Assembly (NCBI RefSeq): GCF_015207005.2
Contig: NZ_JADEXS020000001.1
Location: 558,001 to 622,000 of the forward strand
DNA: 64,000 bases
Reading direction: 5' to 3'
From: Desmonostoc muscorum LEGE 12446
GTDB taxonomy: Bacteria > Cyanobacteriota > Cyanobacteriia > Cyanobacteriales > Nostocaceae
The notes below the pieces were generated by a model, which searched no databases, was not told where the DNA came from, and saw nothing but the letters and a program-made list of their open reading frames with translations. The position numbers and the translations under genes are program-made. Every line of letters begins with the position of its first letter. Position 1 is the first letter of the stretch. Of this stretch, positions 15,539 to 24,767 are shown piece after piece.

Positions 15539-18235
15539 TTACACAGTTGTAGTTATTTCGACTGAATTATCTTGAGATTGACTTTTTAACTGCTTACGTG
15601 CTTCTTCAAGAAAGAATAAATAAGCGGCTTCTAAAGTTTTTTGGTCAGACAATAACTTTTCTGGGCGTGCTGAATAAATTTCCTCATATAGCTTTCGTAA
15701 AACATCGTAATAACGCTTTACTTGCTCTAATTTTGTTGCACCTACACGATATTCACGATTTATTCGGTCTAAACGAATGTAATATTGTTGCACTAATGCT
15801 GCAAACATTAGTTCTAAATCGAAATAAGGTTTTTGAGTACGAATACTAGCAATAAAAGCAGTGAAAGGTTCTGTTTGAGCGGTGCGTTTAAAAGAACTTC
15901 CCTTAAGGTTTGCTTCTGCTGCAATTTGAGCAGCTTCTTTGAGATACTTAGTTAATAACGAATTTTCATCTGCCATAAAGCTCTCCATTAATGTATTTAA
16001 AGGCTCACAAATCCGACTCCAAATAACACTCAAATTCGGTTCATCTTGTTCTCGTAAAGTCCAACGCAGCAAAACATAATAAAGTTCAATTGGTCTGACA
16101 GAAGCACGAGCCAAATCATATAAACAATCATCGGCTTTTTGAATACTCGCCACAGATGTTGCTAGTTTGCCAATGCAGCGCAGTCTCTCAAGAATTTTTT
16201 CTGCATCTTGTCGCTGCTGATATTGTCCACTTCCCAGTAAAGATTGGAGTGCAGCAGGAATTCCTTCTACTCGCCCATAAACATCATCAAATAACTCCAC
16301 TTCCAAGTTGCTGCTAATAGTAAAAGGAAAGCCAATATCTAAAGACAACGATATTTCTAAACCTAATCTCAGTGATTTTAGTAAAGCTAAAGAAGCATTA
16401 ACATCTCCCCAAACTAAAGGAATGATAACTGTTGTATGCACAAACTCTGGACGCTTCGGTAATGCTGCACCAACTACTTTATTAGCTTTAAATTCAAGCT
16501 GGTTATCTCGATATAGCTGAAGTTCATCAACAGTGACAGTACCACCGTCTGCATTTGTCGCTGCAAGTTGTTGCAGAAGCTCACGCCAGATTCTTAATAA
16601 TTCAGGTGCAGAACCTTTAGGTAATGCTAAGTGTAGATAAAGTGGGTCTTGGTTTTTAACCGCCGGAAAATTTGCTCCAACCGCCATCAATTGATAAGCT
16701 AAAGCTGCAATTGAATCTGCTTGTCTTTTAGGTTCTGCACTGATACCACCTGGTAAGCGGTTAGAAAAAGCTTGTACTTTTGTACCAGGAGGCATATTAT
16801 CTGAAATTAGTTCATCTATATCACTAGAAGTAGAACCTAAAGAGCATCTTTGTCTAGGATTTGCTTCTACATAAGCATTTAAATCATTGACTCCATTTAA
16901 GCGAATAGCAAAAGGTAAATTTACCATTCTATTAACTGCTGCAACGATTTCCTCAGATACCTCTATTTCTTCTGAAGTTTGTGTAGTTTCTTTTCTCAGT
17001 TTAAAAGATTCTTTGAGAGCTTCTTTAATACCCTCAATTCCCTTAACAGCAGCCTTAGCAGCAAATAAAGGTCGCCCATATTGACCATTAAATGACTCAA
17101 TTGCAATACGCTGTTGTTCAGAAATTCCAGTATGAACACCAATTTTATCCCAAACTTCTTTAGGGCTTAATCCAGCCTCACGGTAACTGAGATAAGCTGC
17201 TTTCAATCCCTCAGATATAGCAAATTCTTCTGAATTGCTTACAGGTATTAAACCAAGTTCAGCCGCTTTTTCTAGTGCTTCCGCACCAGCCGCATCACCC
17301 CACTTAGTTACATCTTTAGCAATCTTGTCTGATTTATAACTAGCTTTTTTCTTTTCTAAAAGAGCTTCTATATTTACTAAAACTTCTTCAATATTTTGCT
17401 GGATAGCTTGTTGAGTAACCTTAATCCCATCCTTAGTAGGTCTAACAAGTCTTTCGATATTATTCCCAAATACTTGGTCAATTTTACTTTGCCAAACAGC
17501 AGCGATTTCTTTTGTTAAATCTACATTGGGTAAAGCTTCACCTTCAAAAAGTTCGCCGTCAGGGAAAATTGCTAAAGAATGTAAGCCATACTTTTGTAAA
17601 ACTTCTTCACAAGCACCCAATAACAGAGCTGTAATATAACCTTTATCTTCAGAAAGGCGCACTCTGAAAAGTTTGCAACTTCTATCAAAAGCAACGGTTA
17701 ATTCTGTTTCGAGTTTGCGAAAGCGTTTTTCATCTGGAATTCCTAAATCAAACAAGTCCGCAGCAGTCAGCATCGCCGCCCAACGTTCAATATTTGGGTC
17801 TTCTGGTAAAAATCTCGCTCCATCGCTGACGTTGTGGCCTGAATGGCGTTCAATCAGCTTTCTGACTAATTCAAAGTCATCTTCTGTTACCACAAAAGAT
17901 AATACACAAGCTTTTTCAAGCTGTTCTCTTAAAAAGTCCTTGTTCCTAGCTAAGGTTTTTACTTTTCGTTCTTGAGGATCTAATTTATTCAGGTCATGAA
18001 CAGCCGTCGCAGCCAATAGTAAAGTTCGCTTATCTTCAGGTACTTCTGCCATTTGGCTGACTGTCAAAATAAATTGACACGCAGAGTCTAGATGTTCTGC
18101 AAGAGTTGTCCCTTTCCTCACTCCATACTGATGATGATGTGCATGATTTTCGTAAAGCTGGGGGCGAATTTCGCTGAAATAACGCTCCTCCAAGCTTTTA
18201 GGAGGGCGATTTAAAAGCCTATTGCGCTTGATCAT
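15539..18235 (-). CDS. cas10d: Type I-D large subunit Cas10d (Csc3) with N-terminal HD nuclease domain
   Basis: 898 residues. The N-terminal HD nuclease region has HAHHHQYG at about 31-38, EHLDSACQF near 47 and the HD pair in ATAVHDLNKL near 75. A second HxGH-like block, ERHSGHNVSDG, is at about 128-138. The degenerate palm/large-subunit body follows. In type I-D this protein is both large subunit and DNA nuclease, acting with Cas3. It is the first gene of the effector operon. The start is ATG at 18235 with GCTTGATC upstream and no clear Shine-Dalgarno site. Confidence 0.92.
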   Translation of the reverse strand: MIKRNRLLNRPPKSLEERYFSEIRPQLYENHAHHHQYGVRKGTTLAEHLDSACQFILTVSQMAEVPEDKRTLLLAATAVHDLNKLDPQERKVKTLARNKDFLREQLEKACVLSFVVTEDDFELVRKLIERHSGHNVSDGARFLPEDPNIERWAAMLTAADLFDLGIPDEKRFRKLETELTVAFDRSCKLFRVRLSEDKGYITALLLGACEEVLQKYGLHSLAIFPDGELFEGEALPNVDLTKEIAAVWQSKIDQVFGNNIERLVRPTKDGIKVTQQAIQQNIEEVLVNIEALLEKKKASYKSDKIAKDVTKWGDAAGAEALEKAAELGLIPVSNSEEFAISEGLKAAYLSYREAGLSPKEVWDKIGVHTGISEQQRIAIESFNGQYGRPLFAAKAAVKGIEGIKEALKESFKLRKETTQTSEEIEVSEEIVAAVNRMVNLPFAIRLNGVNDLNAYVEANPRQRCSLGSTSSDIDELISDNMPPGTKVQAFSNRLPGGISAEPKRQADSIAALAYQLMAVGANFPAVKNQDPLYLHLALPKGSAPELLRIWRELLQQLAATNADGGTVTVDELQLYRDNQLEFKANKVVGAALPKRPEFVHTTVIIPLVWGDVNASLALLKSLRLGLEISLSLDIGFPFTISSNLEVELFDDVYGRVEGIPAALQSLLGSGQYQQRQDAEKILERLRCIGKLATSVASIQKADDCLYDLARASVRPIELYYVLLRWTLREQDEPNLSVIWSRICEPLNTLMESFMADENSLLTKYLKEAAQIAAEANLKGSSFKRTAQTEPFTAFIASIRTQKPYFDLELMFAALVQQYYIRLDRINREYRVGATKLEQVKRYYDVLRKLYEEIYSARPEKLLSDQKTLEAAYLFFLEEARKQLKSQSQDNSVEITTTV

Positions 18236-18360
18236 ATTGAAAGATATAAATTGTAAATAGATTTAATGTCAAACTCAGTTTCAGCAAGTGCTAAACAACC
18301 ACCATAGTCTGTCTAGTTAATTTCTGGCGCCACTGCTACGAGTTTTTATTGAATGAATTT

Positions 18361-18720
18361 TCAAGCCCTATTTTCAGGTGGTCTAATTCTGACTCTACCT
18401 AATTCAGCAGTTACAATTGCACCAGAGAATAATTCGTTTCCGTAAAGCTGAAGTACCCGCAAACAAACTATTGATTGTTCTTTGGTTGAGAGATTAACTA
18501 AGCGCAAGATACCACAGTGAGCATTTCCCCGCAGAATTGCTAACTCTCCAAAATCTTTATCAAGGGTGACTAAAATCCTGCCTTCACGATAGGCGGTTGC
18601 TAAAATTTCCTCGTCACCTGGATCTTTTGGCCAGTCTCCAGACCAAACCACATCATACCCAGCCGTTTGTAAATCGGTACGCACCTTAGCATTAATGCAA
18701 GTATCTAGTAGTATTTTCAC
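18361..18720 (-). CDS. DUF5615 PIN-like protein (putative toxin)
   Basis: 119 residues with a PIN-like fold: MKILLDTCI at the start (first acidic residue), DPGDEEILATA at about 32-42 and LVTLDKDFGELA at about 51-62 carry the acidic residues that would bind metal for RNA cleavage. The GTG start overlaps the end of the DUF433 gene by 4 bp (GTGA), the usual arrangement of DUF433-DUF5615 toxin-antitoxin pairs. It lies between the cas operon and its presumed regulator. Confidence 0.85.
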   Translation of the reverse strand: MKILLDTCINAKVRTDLQTAGYDVVWSGDWPKDPGDEEILATAYREGRILVTLDKDFGELAILRGNAHCGILRLVNLSTKEQSIVCLRVLQLYGNELFSGAIVTAELGRVRIRPPENRA

Positions 18721-18968
18721 CTTGGAGATTCTATCAATAAAGGTTCAACTCGTTCATGACCAACTAACCTTCGTGCATAGATTAAACAGGCTTGTACATC
18801 TTCGCGTTCTAACCAGGGATAAGCTTCTAGCAAAGTTTCAATAGTATCTCCTACTGCTAACATTCCTAAAATATGTTCAACAGCTAGACGACGACCTCGA
18901 ATGATTGGTTTACCGCCAAAGATTTGGGGGTTAAATGTGATTCTTTCTAGTAATGTTTGTTCGTTCAT
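18717..18968 (-). CDS. DUF433 protein (putative antitoxin)
   Basis: 83 residues of the DUF433 type: RITFNPQIFGGKPIIRGRRLAVEHIL at 9-34, then LLEAYPWLEREDVQACLIYA at about 47-66, a predicted DNA-binding wHTH-like fold. It is the upstream partner of the DUF5615 gene and probably represses the pair. A broken second DUF433 start lies directly upstream. Confidence 0.87.
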   Translation of the reverse strand: MNEQTLLERITFNPQIFGGKPIIRGRRLAVEHILGMLAVGDTIETLLEAYPWLEREDVQACLIYARRLVGHERVEPLLIESPR

Positions 18969-18972
18969 GGTT

Positions 18973-19098
18973 TATACGATGACCTCTAATACAAGGTTTA
19001 CTGAAACAAATATTGGAGTCAAGGGAAATTCTGGACAGCAAATGCTCATGATGGTCTTTGACCTCACTAGCTGCTTTTTCAGGAAATGGGAGTAGCAT
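18973..19098 (-). pseudogene. Remnant of a second DUF433 antitoxin gene
   Basis: On the minus strand 18973-19098 encodes a segment ending HHEHLLSRISLDSNICFS and then KPCIRGHRI. This is the first ~20-40 residues of a DUF433 protein of a different subtype from the intact one. It then runs straight into the 5' region of the intact gene (frame NHERTN, antitoxin ATG at 18968). The rest of that gene and any partner toxin are missing, which suggests a deletion between two adjacent toxin-antitoxin pairs. Confidence 0.65.
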
Positions 19099-19127
19099 AA
19101 CTACCCCCGATAGGTGAGAAATACTGT

Positions 19128-19334
19128 TTATGCGATCGCTTTTGACTCTACTACTAGCCGCCACTCTCGTCGTTGGCCTTCAATACGACGATCTTCAAAG
19201 ATATAACCTCGTTTTCTCAGAACATACATGGTTGCAGAGAATCGATGGCTAATTTTCTTGACAAGTTCCTCGGTAGAGTACCAGGAACCATCAGACATAA
19301 GCCGAAGCATACGATCTGGAAGATTGTCTTTCAT
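19128..19334 (-). CDS. Small winged-helix-like hypothetical protein
   Basis: 68 residues, basic, with a helix-turn-helix-like pattern (DGSWYSTEELVKKI, ATMYVLRKRGYIFEDRRI) as in small wHTH proteins of cyanobacteria. An excellent ribosome site GAGGTGAT lies 7-8 bases before the ATG, which supports real translation. The function is unknown. It may be a regulator linked to the neighbouring toxin-antitoxin or cas genes. Confidence 0.65.
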   Translation of the reverse strand: MKDNLPDRMLRLMSDGSWYSTEELVKKISHRFSATMYVLRKRGYIFEDRRIEGQRREWRLVVESKAIA

Positions 19335-19549
19335 CAGAAATCACCTCAATAGGTTTGCGCCGAAAAAGCCGTGTTAGTGCTAACCTATGAGATGCGACTC
19401 AACATAGGAGAACTGAAACAACTTTGTTCCGGTTCTCCTAAACATAACACATTCTTGTTTGTAGTAAAAAAGTGATAAACAGACAGATGAGAAGCCGATT
19501 TAAAAAAAATGTTCACCGAGATTTTTGAGATGTATACTAAAGAAGCCTT

Positions 19550-19646
19550 GAGACTCCACGCTAATCCCTACTAGGGATTGAAAATGTAGAAAAGATGTGA
19601 TCAAGGCGTTAATAGAACTTCATAAATCCCTATGAGGGATTACAAG
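19550..19646 (+). CRISPR. Possible CRISPR relic (two degenerate type I-D-like repeats)
   Basis: Two 17-bp palindromes, AATCCCTACTAGGGATT at 19563-19579 and AATCCCTATGAGGGATT at 19625-19641, are 62 bp apart; the first is followed by GAAAA. The CTAATCCC...GGGATTGAAA form resembles the 3' half of repeats known from cyanobacterial type I-D arrays. Outside the palindromes the two copies differ, so this is at best a decayed two-repeat remnant and not an active array. The position near the divergent regulator is where such an array could have been. Confidence 0.4.
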
Positions 19647-19670
19647 CCAGAGTATAGCTCTGGCTTTTTT
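19644..19670 (+). terminator. Intrinsic terminator
   Basis: A stem AAGCCAGAG/CTCTGGCTT with loop TATAG is followed by a run of T, a standard + strand Rho-independent terminator. It directly follows the possible CRISPR relic, as expected if that stretch was once transcribed. The remainder of 19335-19793 is AT-rich and shows no gene. Confidence 0.8.
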
Positions 19671-19793
19671 AGTATCTGCCTAGCGAGTAACTAACATTGT
19701 GTTTTCTTGGTATTGAAATTCTTGATTAACTTAATATACATATAAAATAACTATAAATACTATTTTTGTCAATACTGTAATTACAAATTATAG

Positions 19794-20657
19794 ATGCCGA
19801 GAAAAAAAGAAACGATTACACTGTCAATTCCGCCAGGAACCAAGGAGCAATTAGAAGCGATCGCCCGCAACCTCAACATATATTGGGGCAAAGAACCCAG
19901 TATTTCCGGCTTAATAGTGGCGATCGCTCAAAAATCAGTAGAACTTGGAAAGCCTTTCACGCTTGACTCAAACCAAGTTAATGCCTTGCAGCAAGCTATC
20001 AAAGCCCTCAGTGATGCAGGTCGTATTGGTGAAGCTCAAACTGTAATTACACTTTTACTGGAACGAGGAAATTTAGATGCAGCAATCCGCCAATCTTTAC
20101 TCAAACAAGCAAGTAAACTCGTACAAGCATGGCGAAGTCAAATAGATGAATATAGGCAAAATCAACAGCCTTTTTACCTACTTTACGAAAATTCCCAAGG
20201 GCAAGAACTACAGTACACAGTACGTTATGCGGAACCGTGCTTCTTTGATAAACGCTTTTATTTAATGATTTGGTGTGAAGAAACAGAGGATGTAGAAAAT
20301 TTGATTCCTGATTTGCGAGAACTTTGGCACAACCGCAATTTAACCTTCGATAAAATCCGCTCAATCGTACCCGCAAGCGGCGAATGGCGAGAGGGATTAG
20401 ACTCTATAAAAGTGTACTTACACTTTCGAGGCTGGATGGTAAAGTCTTATCAACGTAGGGAAGATGACTTAGAAGACGAAATGATGGGGGATGTGCGTCA
20501 AGTAGTGCGACGGGTTGTCAACGAGTTTTGGCTGATTCGTGAAGTTGCACGGTATTGGGAAGATTGCGTGATTGTATCACCTGAGAGTTTGCGCGATCGC
20601 CTCAAACAAAAACTCTTTACCTTATGCGAATTGTATGATATCAAAACCAAGAGGTAA
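19794..20657 (+). CDS. WYL-domain regulator associated with type I-D CRISPR-Cas
   Basis: 287 residues. The N-terminus looks like a ribbon-helix-helix DNA-binding segment (KKETITLSIPPGTKEQLEAIARNL). A helical linker (60-115) follows, then a WYL ligand-binding domain (FYLLYENSQ, QYTVRYAEPCFFDKRFYLMIW near 120-165) and the C-terminal WCX-like region ending in VSPESLRDRLKQKL. A protein of this type (sll7009 in Synechocystis 6803) is known as a repressor of a type I-D system and is likewise divergent from the cas genes. Control of the operon here is inferred from that. Confidence 0.85.
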   Translation: MPRKKETITLSIPPGTKEQLEAIARNLNIYWGKEPSISGLIVAIAQKSVELGKPFTLDSNQVNALQQAIKALSDAGRIGEAQTVITLLLERGNLDAAIRQSLLKQASKLVQAWRSQIDEYRQNQQPFYLLYENSQGQELQYTVRYAEPCFFDKRFYLMIWCEETEDVENLIPDLRELWHNRNLTFDKIRSIVPASGEWREGLDSIKVYLHFRGWMVKSYQRREDDLEDEMMGDVRQVVRRVVNEFWLIREVARYWEDCVIVSPESLRDRLKQKLFTLCELYDIKTKR

Positions 20658-20821
20658 ATCTTGTATGGAGGTGAAAAAATACAGAGTAATTTGATGTCAA
20701 AGTACTCATACTTGCAAAACTTAAAACTCTCTGTCAGCATTACAGGTTAGAAGTTTCTTTGTGAAAATAAGTGGGGAATGGGGACTTGGACATTTACCAA
20801 GGACAAATGAGAAATGAGAAA

Positions 20822-21352
20822 TCACCTTTCCCCTAAACAGGAGTAATCGCCAAATAACGAAAAGTTTCTCTTACAAGAACGTCCCAATAGTTTTGCTACT
20901 TCTGTAATCAACTGTGTAGGATTGGAAGGCTTTTTCATATAACTTTGAAATCCACATGCAAGAGCCTGTTTATAAGCTCGATTTTCACCACGATCGCTAA
21001 AGGCGATCGCTGGAATTTCTCGAATTGGCGACGACGCAAGTGTTCGGATTTTTTTGATTAACAAATATCCAGAATTACCTGCCATATCAATGTCGCTAAT
21101 TAAAAGATCCACTGTTACTTTTTTAACAATTTCAAATGCTTCTGAACCGCATGAAGCAGTAATTACACGAATTCCGTAAATTTTAAGAACACAGGTAATT
21201 AAAGCAATAATATCTTCATTGTCATCTACCAAAAGAATTGTCCTTCCTTTAAATATACCTGTATTTTTTCTCTCTTCTTGATGATGTAAATTATCAAAAT
21301 TTATGCTTACTCTATCTTCAAGAGGATGTGCATCCTCAAAATTGTTTGACAC
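20822..21352 (-). CDS. Single-domain response regulator (REC)
   Basis: 176 residues: a 35-residue charged N-terminal extension and then one receiver domain. The acidic pocket is in LLVDDNED, the phosphorylated Asp in DLLISDIDM, the Thr/Ser switch in AIAFSDRG and the conserved Lys in YMKKPS. There is no output domain. The GTG start has an AGGAGG site 10 bases upstream. A partner kinase is not obvious; the phytochrome gene 550 bp away is divergent. Confidence 0.9.
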   Translation of the reverse strand: MSNNFEDAHPLEDRVSINFDNLHHQEERKNTGIFKGRTILLVDDNEDIIALITCVLKIYGIRVITASCGSEAFEIVKKVTVDLLISDIDMAGNSGYLLIKKIRTLASSPIREIPAIAFSDRGENRAYKQALACGFQSYMKKPSNPTQLITEVAKLLGRSCKRNFSLFGDYSCLGER

Positions 21353-21898
21353 GATGTACTAGCCTCCTGAGTTGGCTAATCAATGAGGGAGGAAGTCCTA
21401 CAGGTAGCTAGCTGGGAACTAGCTGCCTAGTGGGCATGATTAGTGTTATCAACTTGATTAAATCAAGTTTTGTTGTCACTAGTCTTATTTCTTTAGATAT
21501 ATTAAATTTGCTTGTTTTTTGGCATTTAGTGTTTGTTTTGACTCATAGCCATATTCTCACCGGTTGGGTAGTATTTCTCTTATATTGTCATATTAGCTAC
21601 AGCCAGTAAAAGTATTTATCAGATTTGAGATTTTGGATTAAAAGCCTTAGTTACAAAGCTGTTCGTCGCTATTTCAAACAATATTACTGGGACTCACGCA
21701 TTGACAGGAAAGACCAAATATGGATGATTTTAAAACCACATCTGTTGTAGGGGCGCATAGCTATGCGCCCCTACTAGAACGAGAAGTGCTGTAAGCAGAC
21801 TTAATATGCGATCGCCTTCACACTTATCGGCATATACTTTAAAGAAATGTGACATTTAATTGCGCTATTGTAAAAATCAGCTTTACATCAGTTGATTT
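21353..21898. other. Intergenic region between REC gene and phytochrome gene
   Basis: 546 bp hold both divergent promoters. They contain a perfect 28-bp palindrome (GTAGGGGCGCATAG and its complement) at 21747-21774 and a HIP1 core. No ORF or RNA gene is recognised. Confidence 0.6.
21747..21774. repeat. Perfect 28-bp palindromic REP
   Basis: The arms GTAGGGGCGCATAG/CTATGCGCCCCTAC have no loop. Degenerate relatives are at 27726-27754, about 55247-55270 and 62524-62540 (GTAGGGGCGCACAGCTGT), so this is a dispersed family in this genome. Confidence 0.85.
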
Positions 21899-24241
21899 AT
21901 GAGCCAGTCTGAAGATACCAACGCCCAAGCCACTGCTCTGACTAACCACGATTCCAAACCTATTCATATACCTGGCTCTATTCAACCTCATGGCGTACTG
22001 TTAGCACTCAATACCCAGCTAGAGATAGTGCAAGTCAGCAACAATACCCAAGAATATTTGGGTAAAAAGCCAGAAGATTTGCTCAGTCAACCGCTGAGCT
22101 ATTTGCTGGACGCTAGAAAAGTGGAAGCTGTTAAACAGTGCTTGGTGAAAAAAATTGGTATTTCTCATGCATTTAAAGTATTAATCAACACTTCAAATGG
22201 TGAACGATACTTTGATGCTATTGTTCATCGTACACAAGAGGCTGTGATTGTGGAGCTAGAACCGACAGACTCACAATCACAGTTGAGTTTTTTGGGCTTT
22301 CATGATTCGGCGGGTGAAGCGATCTCTAAAATGCAAAGCACATCCAATCTGATAGAATTTTTGCACATCGCAGCGGAAAAACTCCAAGAAATCATCGGTT
22401 TCGATCGGGTGATGGTCTATCAATTTGACGAGTCCGCAGCGGGTTCTGTGGTTGCAGAAGTCAAACGAGAAGATTTATCACCTTATTTAGGACTCCACTA
22501 TCCCGCTACAGATATTCCAGCCCAAGCTAGGGAATTATACACACGCTGCTTTCTCCGCTTCATCCCCGATTTAACTGCTGAAGTAGTGAAGCTAGTTCCC
22601 ACGGAAAATCCGACAACATATCAGCATCTTGACTTAAGCTACTGTATACTACGGAGTTTTGATCCGTGTTGTATTGAATATCATCAAAACATGGAAGTGA
22701 CGGCTCTTTTGGTGATTTCGCTGATTCAAGATCAAAAGCTGTGGGGATTAATATCTTGCCATCATCAAACACCAAAGTATATTCCTTACGAAGTGCTGAA
22801 AATGTGCGAATTTTTGGGACAGATTGTTTCTTCAGAATTAGCGCACAAAATTAGTCACTCGGAATGGGACTATGAAGTAAAGCTCAAATCGCTACAGTCT
22901 GAGTTTCTCAAGTCGATTTCCCAGGCAGACAATTTTATCGATGCCCTAATTAAACCTGAAATCCGTTTGTTGGATCTCGTTAGCGCTTCAGGAGCAGCGA
23001 TTTGCCTGGATAATGAAGTTACCCTTGTGGGAGCAACACCGAATATTCACCAGGTGCGGGCGCTGATTGAATGGGCGGATACCCAAGTTAATGACAACTT
23101 GTTTTCCACAGATTCTTTGCCAAAGCTTTACCCAGAGGCGCTGATATTTAAAGATACTGCTAGCGGCTTGTTGCTACTGCGGATTTCTCAAGTCCGGCGC
23201 TATTACATCCTTTGGTTTCGTCCTGAAGTTATCCAGACGGTAAACTGGGCGGGTAATCCCAAGGAATCCATTCAAGCCCAGGCAGATGGTAGCCTTACTG
23301 TATCTGTGCGGAAATCTTTTGCCGCTTGGCAAGAAACAGTGAGATTAACTTCTCTACCTTGGAGGGCGTGCGAACTTGAGAGTGCCCTGAGTCTGAGAAA
23401 TGCGATCGTTGGTATTGTACTCTCGAAGGCCGATGAGTTAGCGAAAATTAATTTGGAGTTAGAACGCAGTAATCAAGAACTAGCCTCCTTTGCCTACGCT
23501 GCTTCCCATGACCTCAAGGAACCTTTGCGCGGCATTTATAACTTCTCAACGGTACTCTTAGAAGACTATGCCCAAATATTAGATGATGACGGAGTTGAGT
23601 GCTTGCAGACAGTAGTCTCCTTGTCTGTACGCATGGAAACACTGATTAATGCTTTGCTGCGACTCTCTCAGTTAGGACAAGCACAACTGCGAGAACAAGC
23701 AACCGACCTCAACGAATTGGTCGCCCAAGTGATTGAAGTCTTTGGTGCTAGTCGCCAAAACTCTGGGCTTATGGATGTTCGCATTCCTCGGCCTTTACCC
23801 ATAATTCGGTGCGATCGCGTTCTTGTCAACGAAGTCTTCAGTAACCTCATTGGTAATGCCTTCAAATACAACGATAAAGCCGAAAAATGGGTTGAGATTG
23901 GCTACTTGGATGAGGGACTAGGGACTAGGGACTGGGGACTAGGGAAGAGTTTTCTTAACCCAATCCCCAATCCCCAATCCCCAATCCCCAATCCCCAATC
24001 CCCAATCCCCAATCCCCAATCCCCAATCTTTTATGTCCGCGATAACGGTATTGGAATTCCAGAACATCATCTAGAAACGATCTTTCGACTATTTAAGCGC
24101 CTCCACTCCCAGGAAAAATACGGCGGCGGTGCAGGTGCAGGACTAGCTATTGTTAAGAAAATTGTTGAGCTGCACAACGGTCAAATTTGGGTGGAATCTA
24201 CCGTAGGCATTGGCTCGATATTCTATTTTACGCTCGAATAG
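21899..24241 (+). CDS. Phytochrome-type sensor histidine kinase (PAS-GAF-PHY-HisKA-HATPase)
   Basis: 780 residues. PAS begins with [13 protein letters not shown] at 20-32, the GAF domain has the DIP motif at 205-207, and PHY has a VRKSF version of the PRxSF tongue motif. The HisKA H-box is [12 protein letters not shown] (His537), followed by N-box [19 protein letters not shown]1 DNGIGIP and G2 [11 protein letters not shown]. Cys257 fits the bilin-binding Cys of plant and Cph1-type phytochromes, and the next residue is Cys258 in place of the usual His. The N-terminal bacteriophytochrome Cys position is His17. It should be a red/far-red sensor that phosphorylates the REC protein encoded 52 bp downstream. 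A ~38-residue repeat-encoded insert sits in the ATPase domain. Confidence 0.93.
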   Translation: MSQSEDTNAQATALTNHDSKPIHIPGSIQPHGVLLALNTQLEIVQVSNNTQEYLGKKPEDLLSQPLSYLLDARKVEAVKQCLVKKIGISHAFKVLINTSNGERYFDAIVHRTQEAVIVELEPTDSQSQLSFLGFHDSAGEAISKMQSTSNLIEFLHIAAEKLQEIIGFDRVMVYQFDESAAGSVVAEVKREDLSPYLGLHYPATDIPAQARELYTRCFLRFIPDLTAEVVKLVPTENPTTYQHLDLSYCILRSFDPCCIEYHQNMEVTALLVISLIQDQKLWGLISCHHQTPKYIPYEVLKMCEFLGQIVSSELAHKISHSEWDYEVKLKSLQSEFLKSISQADNFIDALIKPEIRLLDLVSASGAAICLDNEVTLVGATPNIHQVRALIEWADTQVNDNLFSTDSLPKLYPEALIFKDTASGLLLLRISQVRRYYILWFRPEVIQTVNWAGNPKESIQAQADGSLTVSVRKSFAAWQETVRLTSLPWRACELESALSLRNAIVGIVLSKADELAKINLELERSNQELASFAYAASHDLKEPLRGIYNFSTVLLEDYAQILDDDGVECLQTVVSLSVRMETLINALLRLSQLGQAQLREQATDLNELVAQVIEVFGASRQNSGLMDVRIPRPLPIIRCDRVLVNEVFSNLIGNAFKYNDKAEKWVEIGYLDEGLGTRDWGLGKSFLNPIPNPQSPIPNPQSPIPNPQSPIFYVRDNGIGIPEHHLETIFRLFKRLHSQEKYGGGAGAGLAIVKKIVELHNGQIWVESTVGIGSIFYFTLE
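23913..24028 (+). repeat. Heptamer hairpin repeat inserted in frame in the phytochrome ATPase domain
   Basis: Four G-rich units (gggacta/ggggact), a core gaagagttttctt and ten units of CCCAATC are translated as [10 protein letters not shown]...PNPQSPI repeats. The insert lies between the IGYL strand and the [11 protein letters not shown] motif, a surface loop in the family, so the kinase may tolerate it. Confidence 0.92.
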
Positions 24242-24293
24242 TTTAAGATAGTGACCAAATATATATTTTTGTTAAGTTCTTTTAAGACCACGA

Positions 24294-24767
24294 ATGACAA
24301 AAAAACTTCATGAACCTCTGCTTGTTGTTGAGGACAGCAATGAAGATTTTCGGATGCTACAACGTCTGATGCGGCGCATGTCCGTCCAAAACCCTATACA
24401 TCGTTGTACTAATGGGGATGAGGTTTTAGAGTTCCTCTATCAACAAAAGAGGGATACCTACGACCAAGGTAAGGACTCATGCAACTCTCAAGTAGCATTA
24501 CGACCCTCTGTGATCTTGCTCGATCTAAATTTGCCGGGTATTGATGGCCGTGACATCCTAGCTCGGCTCAAGCAAGACAAGAGTTTCAAGGAAATCCCCG
24601 TCGTTGTTTTTACCACGTCATCGAACCCGAAGGATATTGAATTGTGCTACCAAAAGGGCGCAAATGGATATCTAGTAAAGCCGATGGATGCTCAAGAACT
24701 AAAAAAGACGATTCAGGCTTTCGTGGACTATTGGCTTGAAGCGAATACGCCGCCCGTCTTGGATTAG
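24294..24767 (+). CDS. Rcp1-like response regulator
   Basis: 157 residues, a single receiver domain of the Rcp1 type that pairs with phytochromes. It has the acidic cluster VVEDSNED at 10-17, an extended beta2-alpha2 loop, phospho-Asp in ILLDLNLPG near 82, Thr in VVFTTSSNP near 106 and Lys in GYLVKPMD near 129. The C-terminal helix FVDYWLE is typical. It follows the phytochrome gene by 52 bp and is its probable phosphate acceptor. Confidence 0.92.
   Translation: MTKKLHEPLLVVEDSNEDFRMLQRLMRRMSVQNPIHRCTNGDEVLEFLYQQKRDTYDQGKDSCNSQVALRPSVILLDLNLPGIDGRDILARLKQDKSFKEIPVVVFTTSSNPKDIELCYQKGANGYLVKPMDAQELKKTIQAFVDYWLEANTPPVLD

Noticed and set aside
23960..24028. CRISPR or minisatellite array in the phytochrome gene
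   Set aside because: Seven-base units without spacers, in frame in a gene; part of the dispersed heptamer family.
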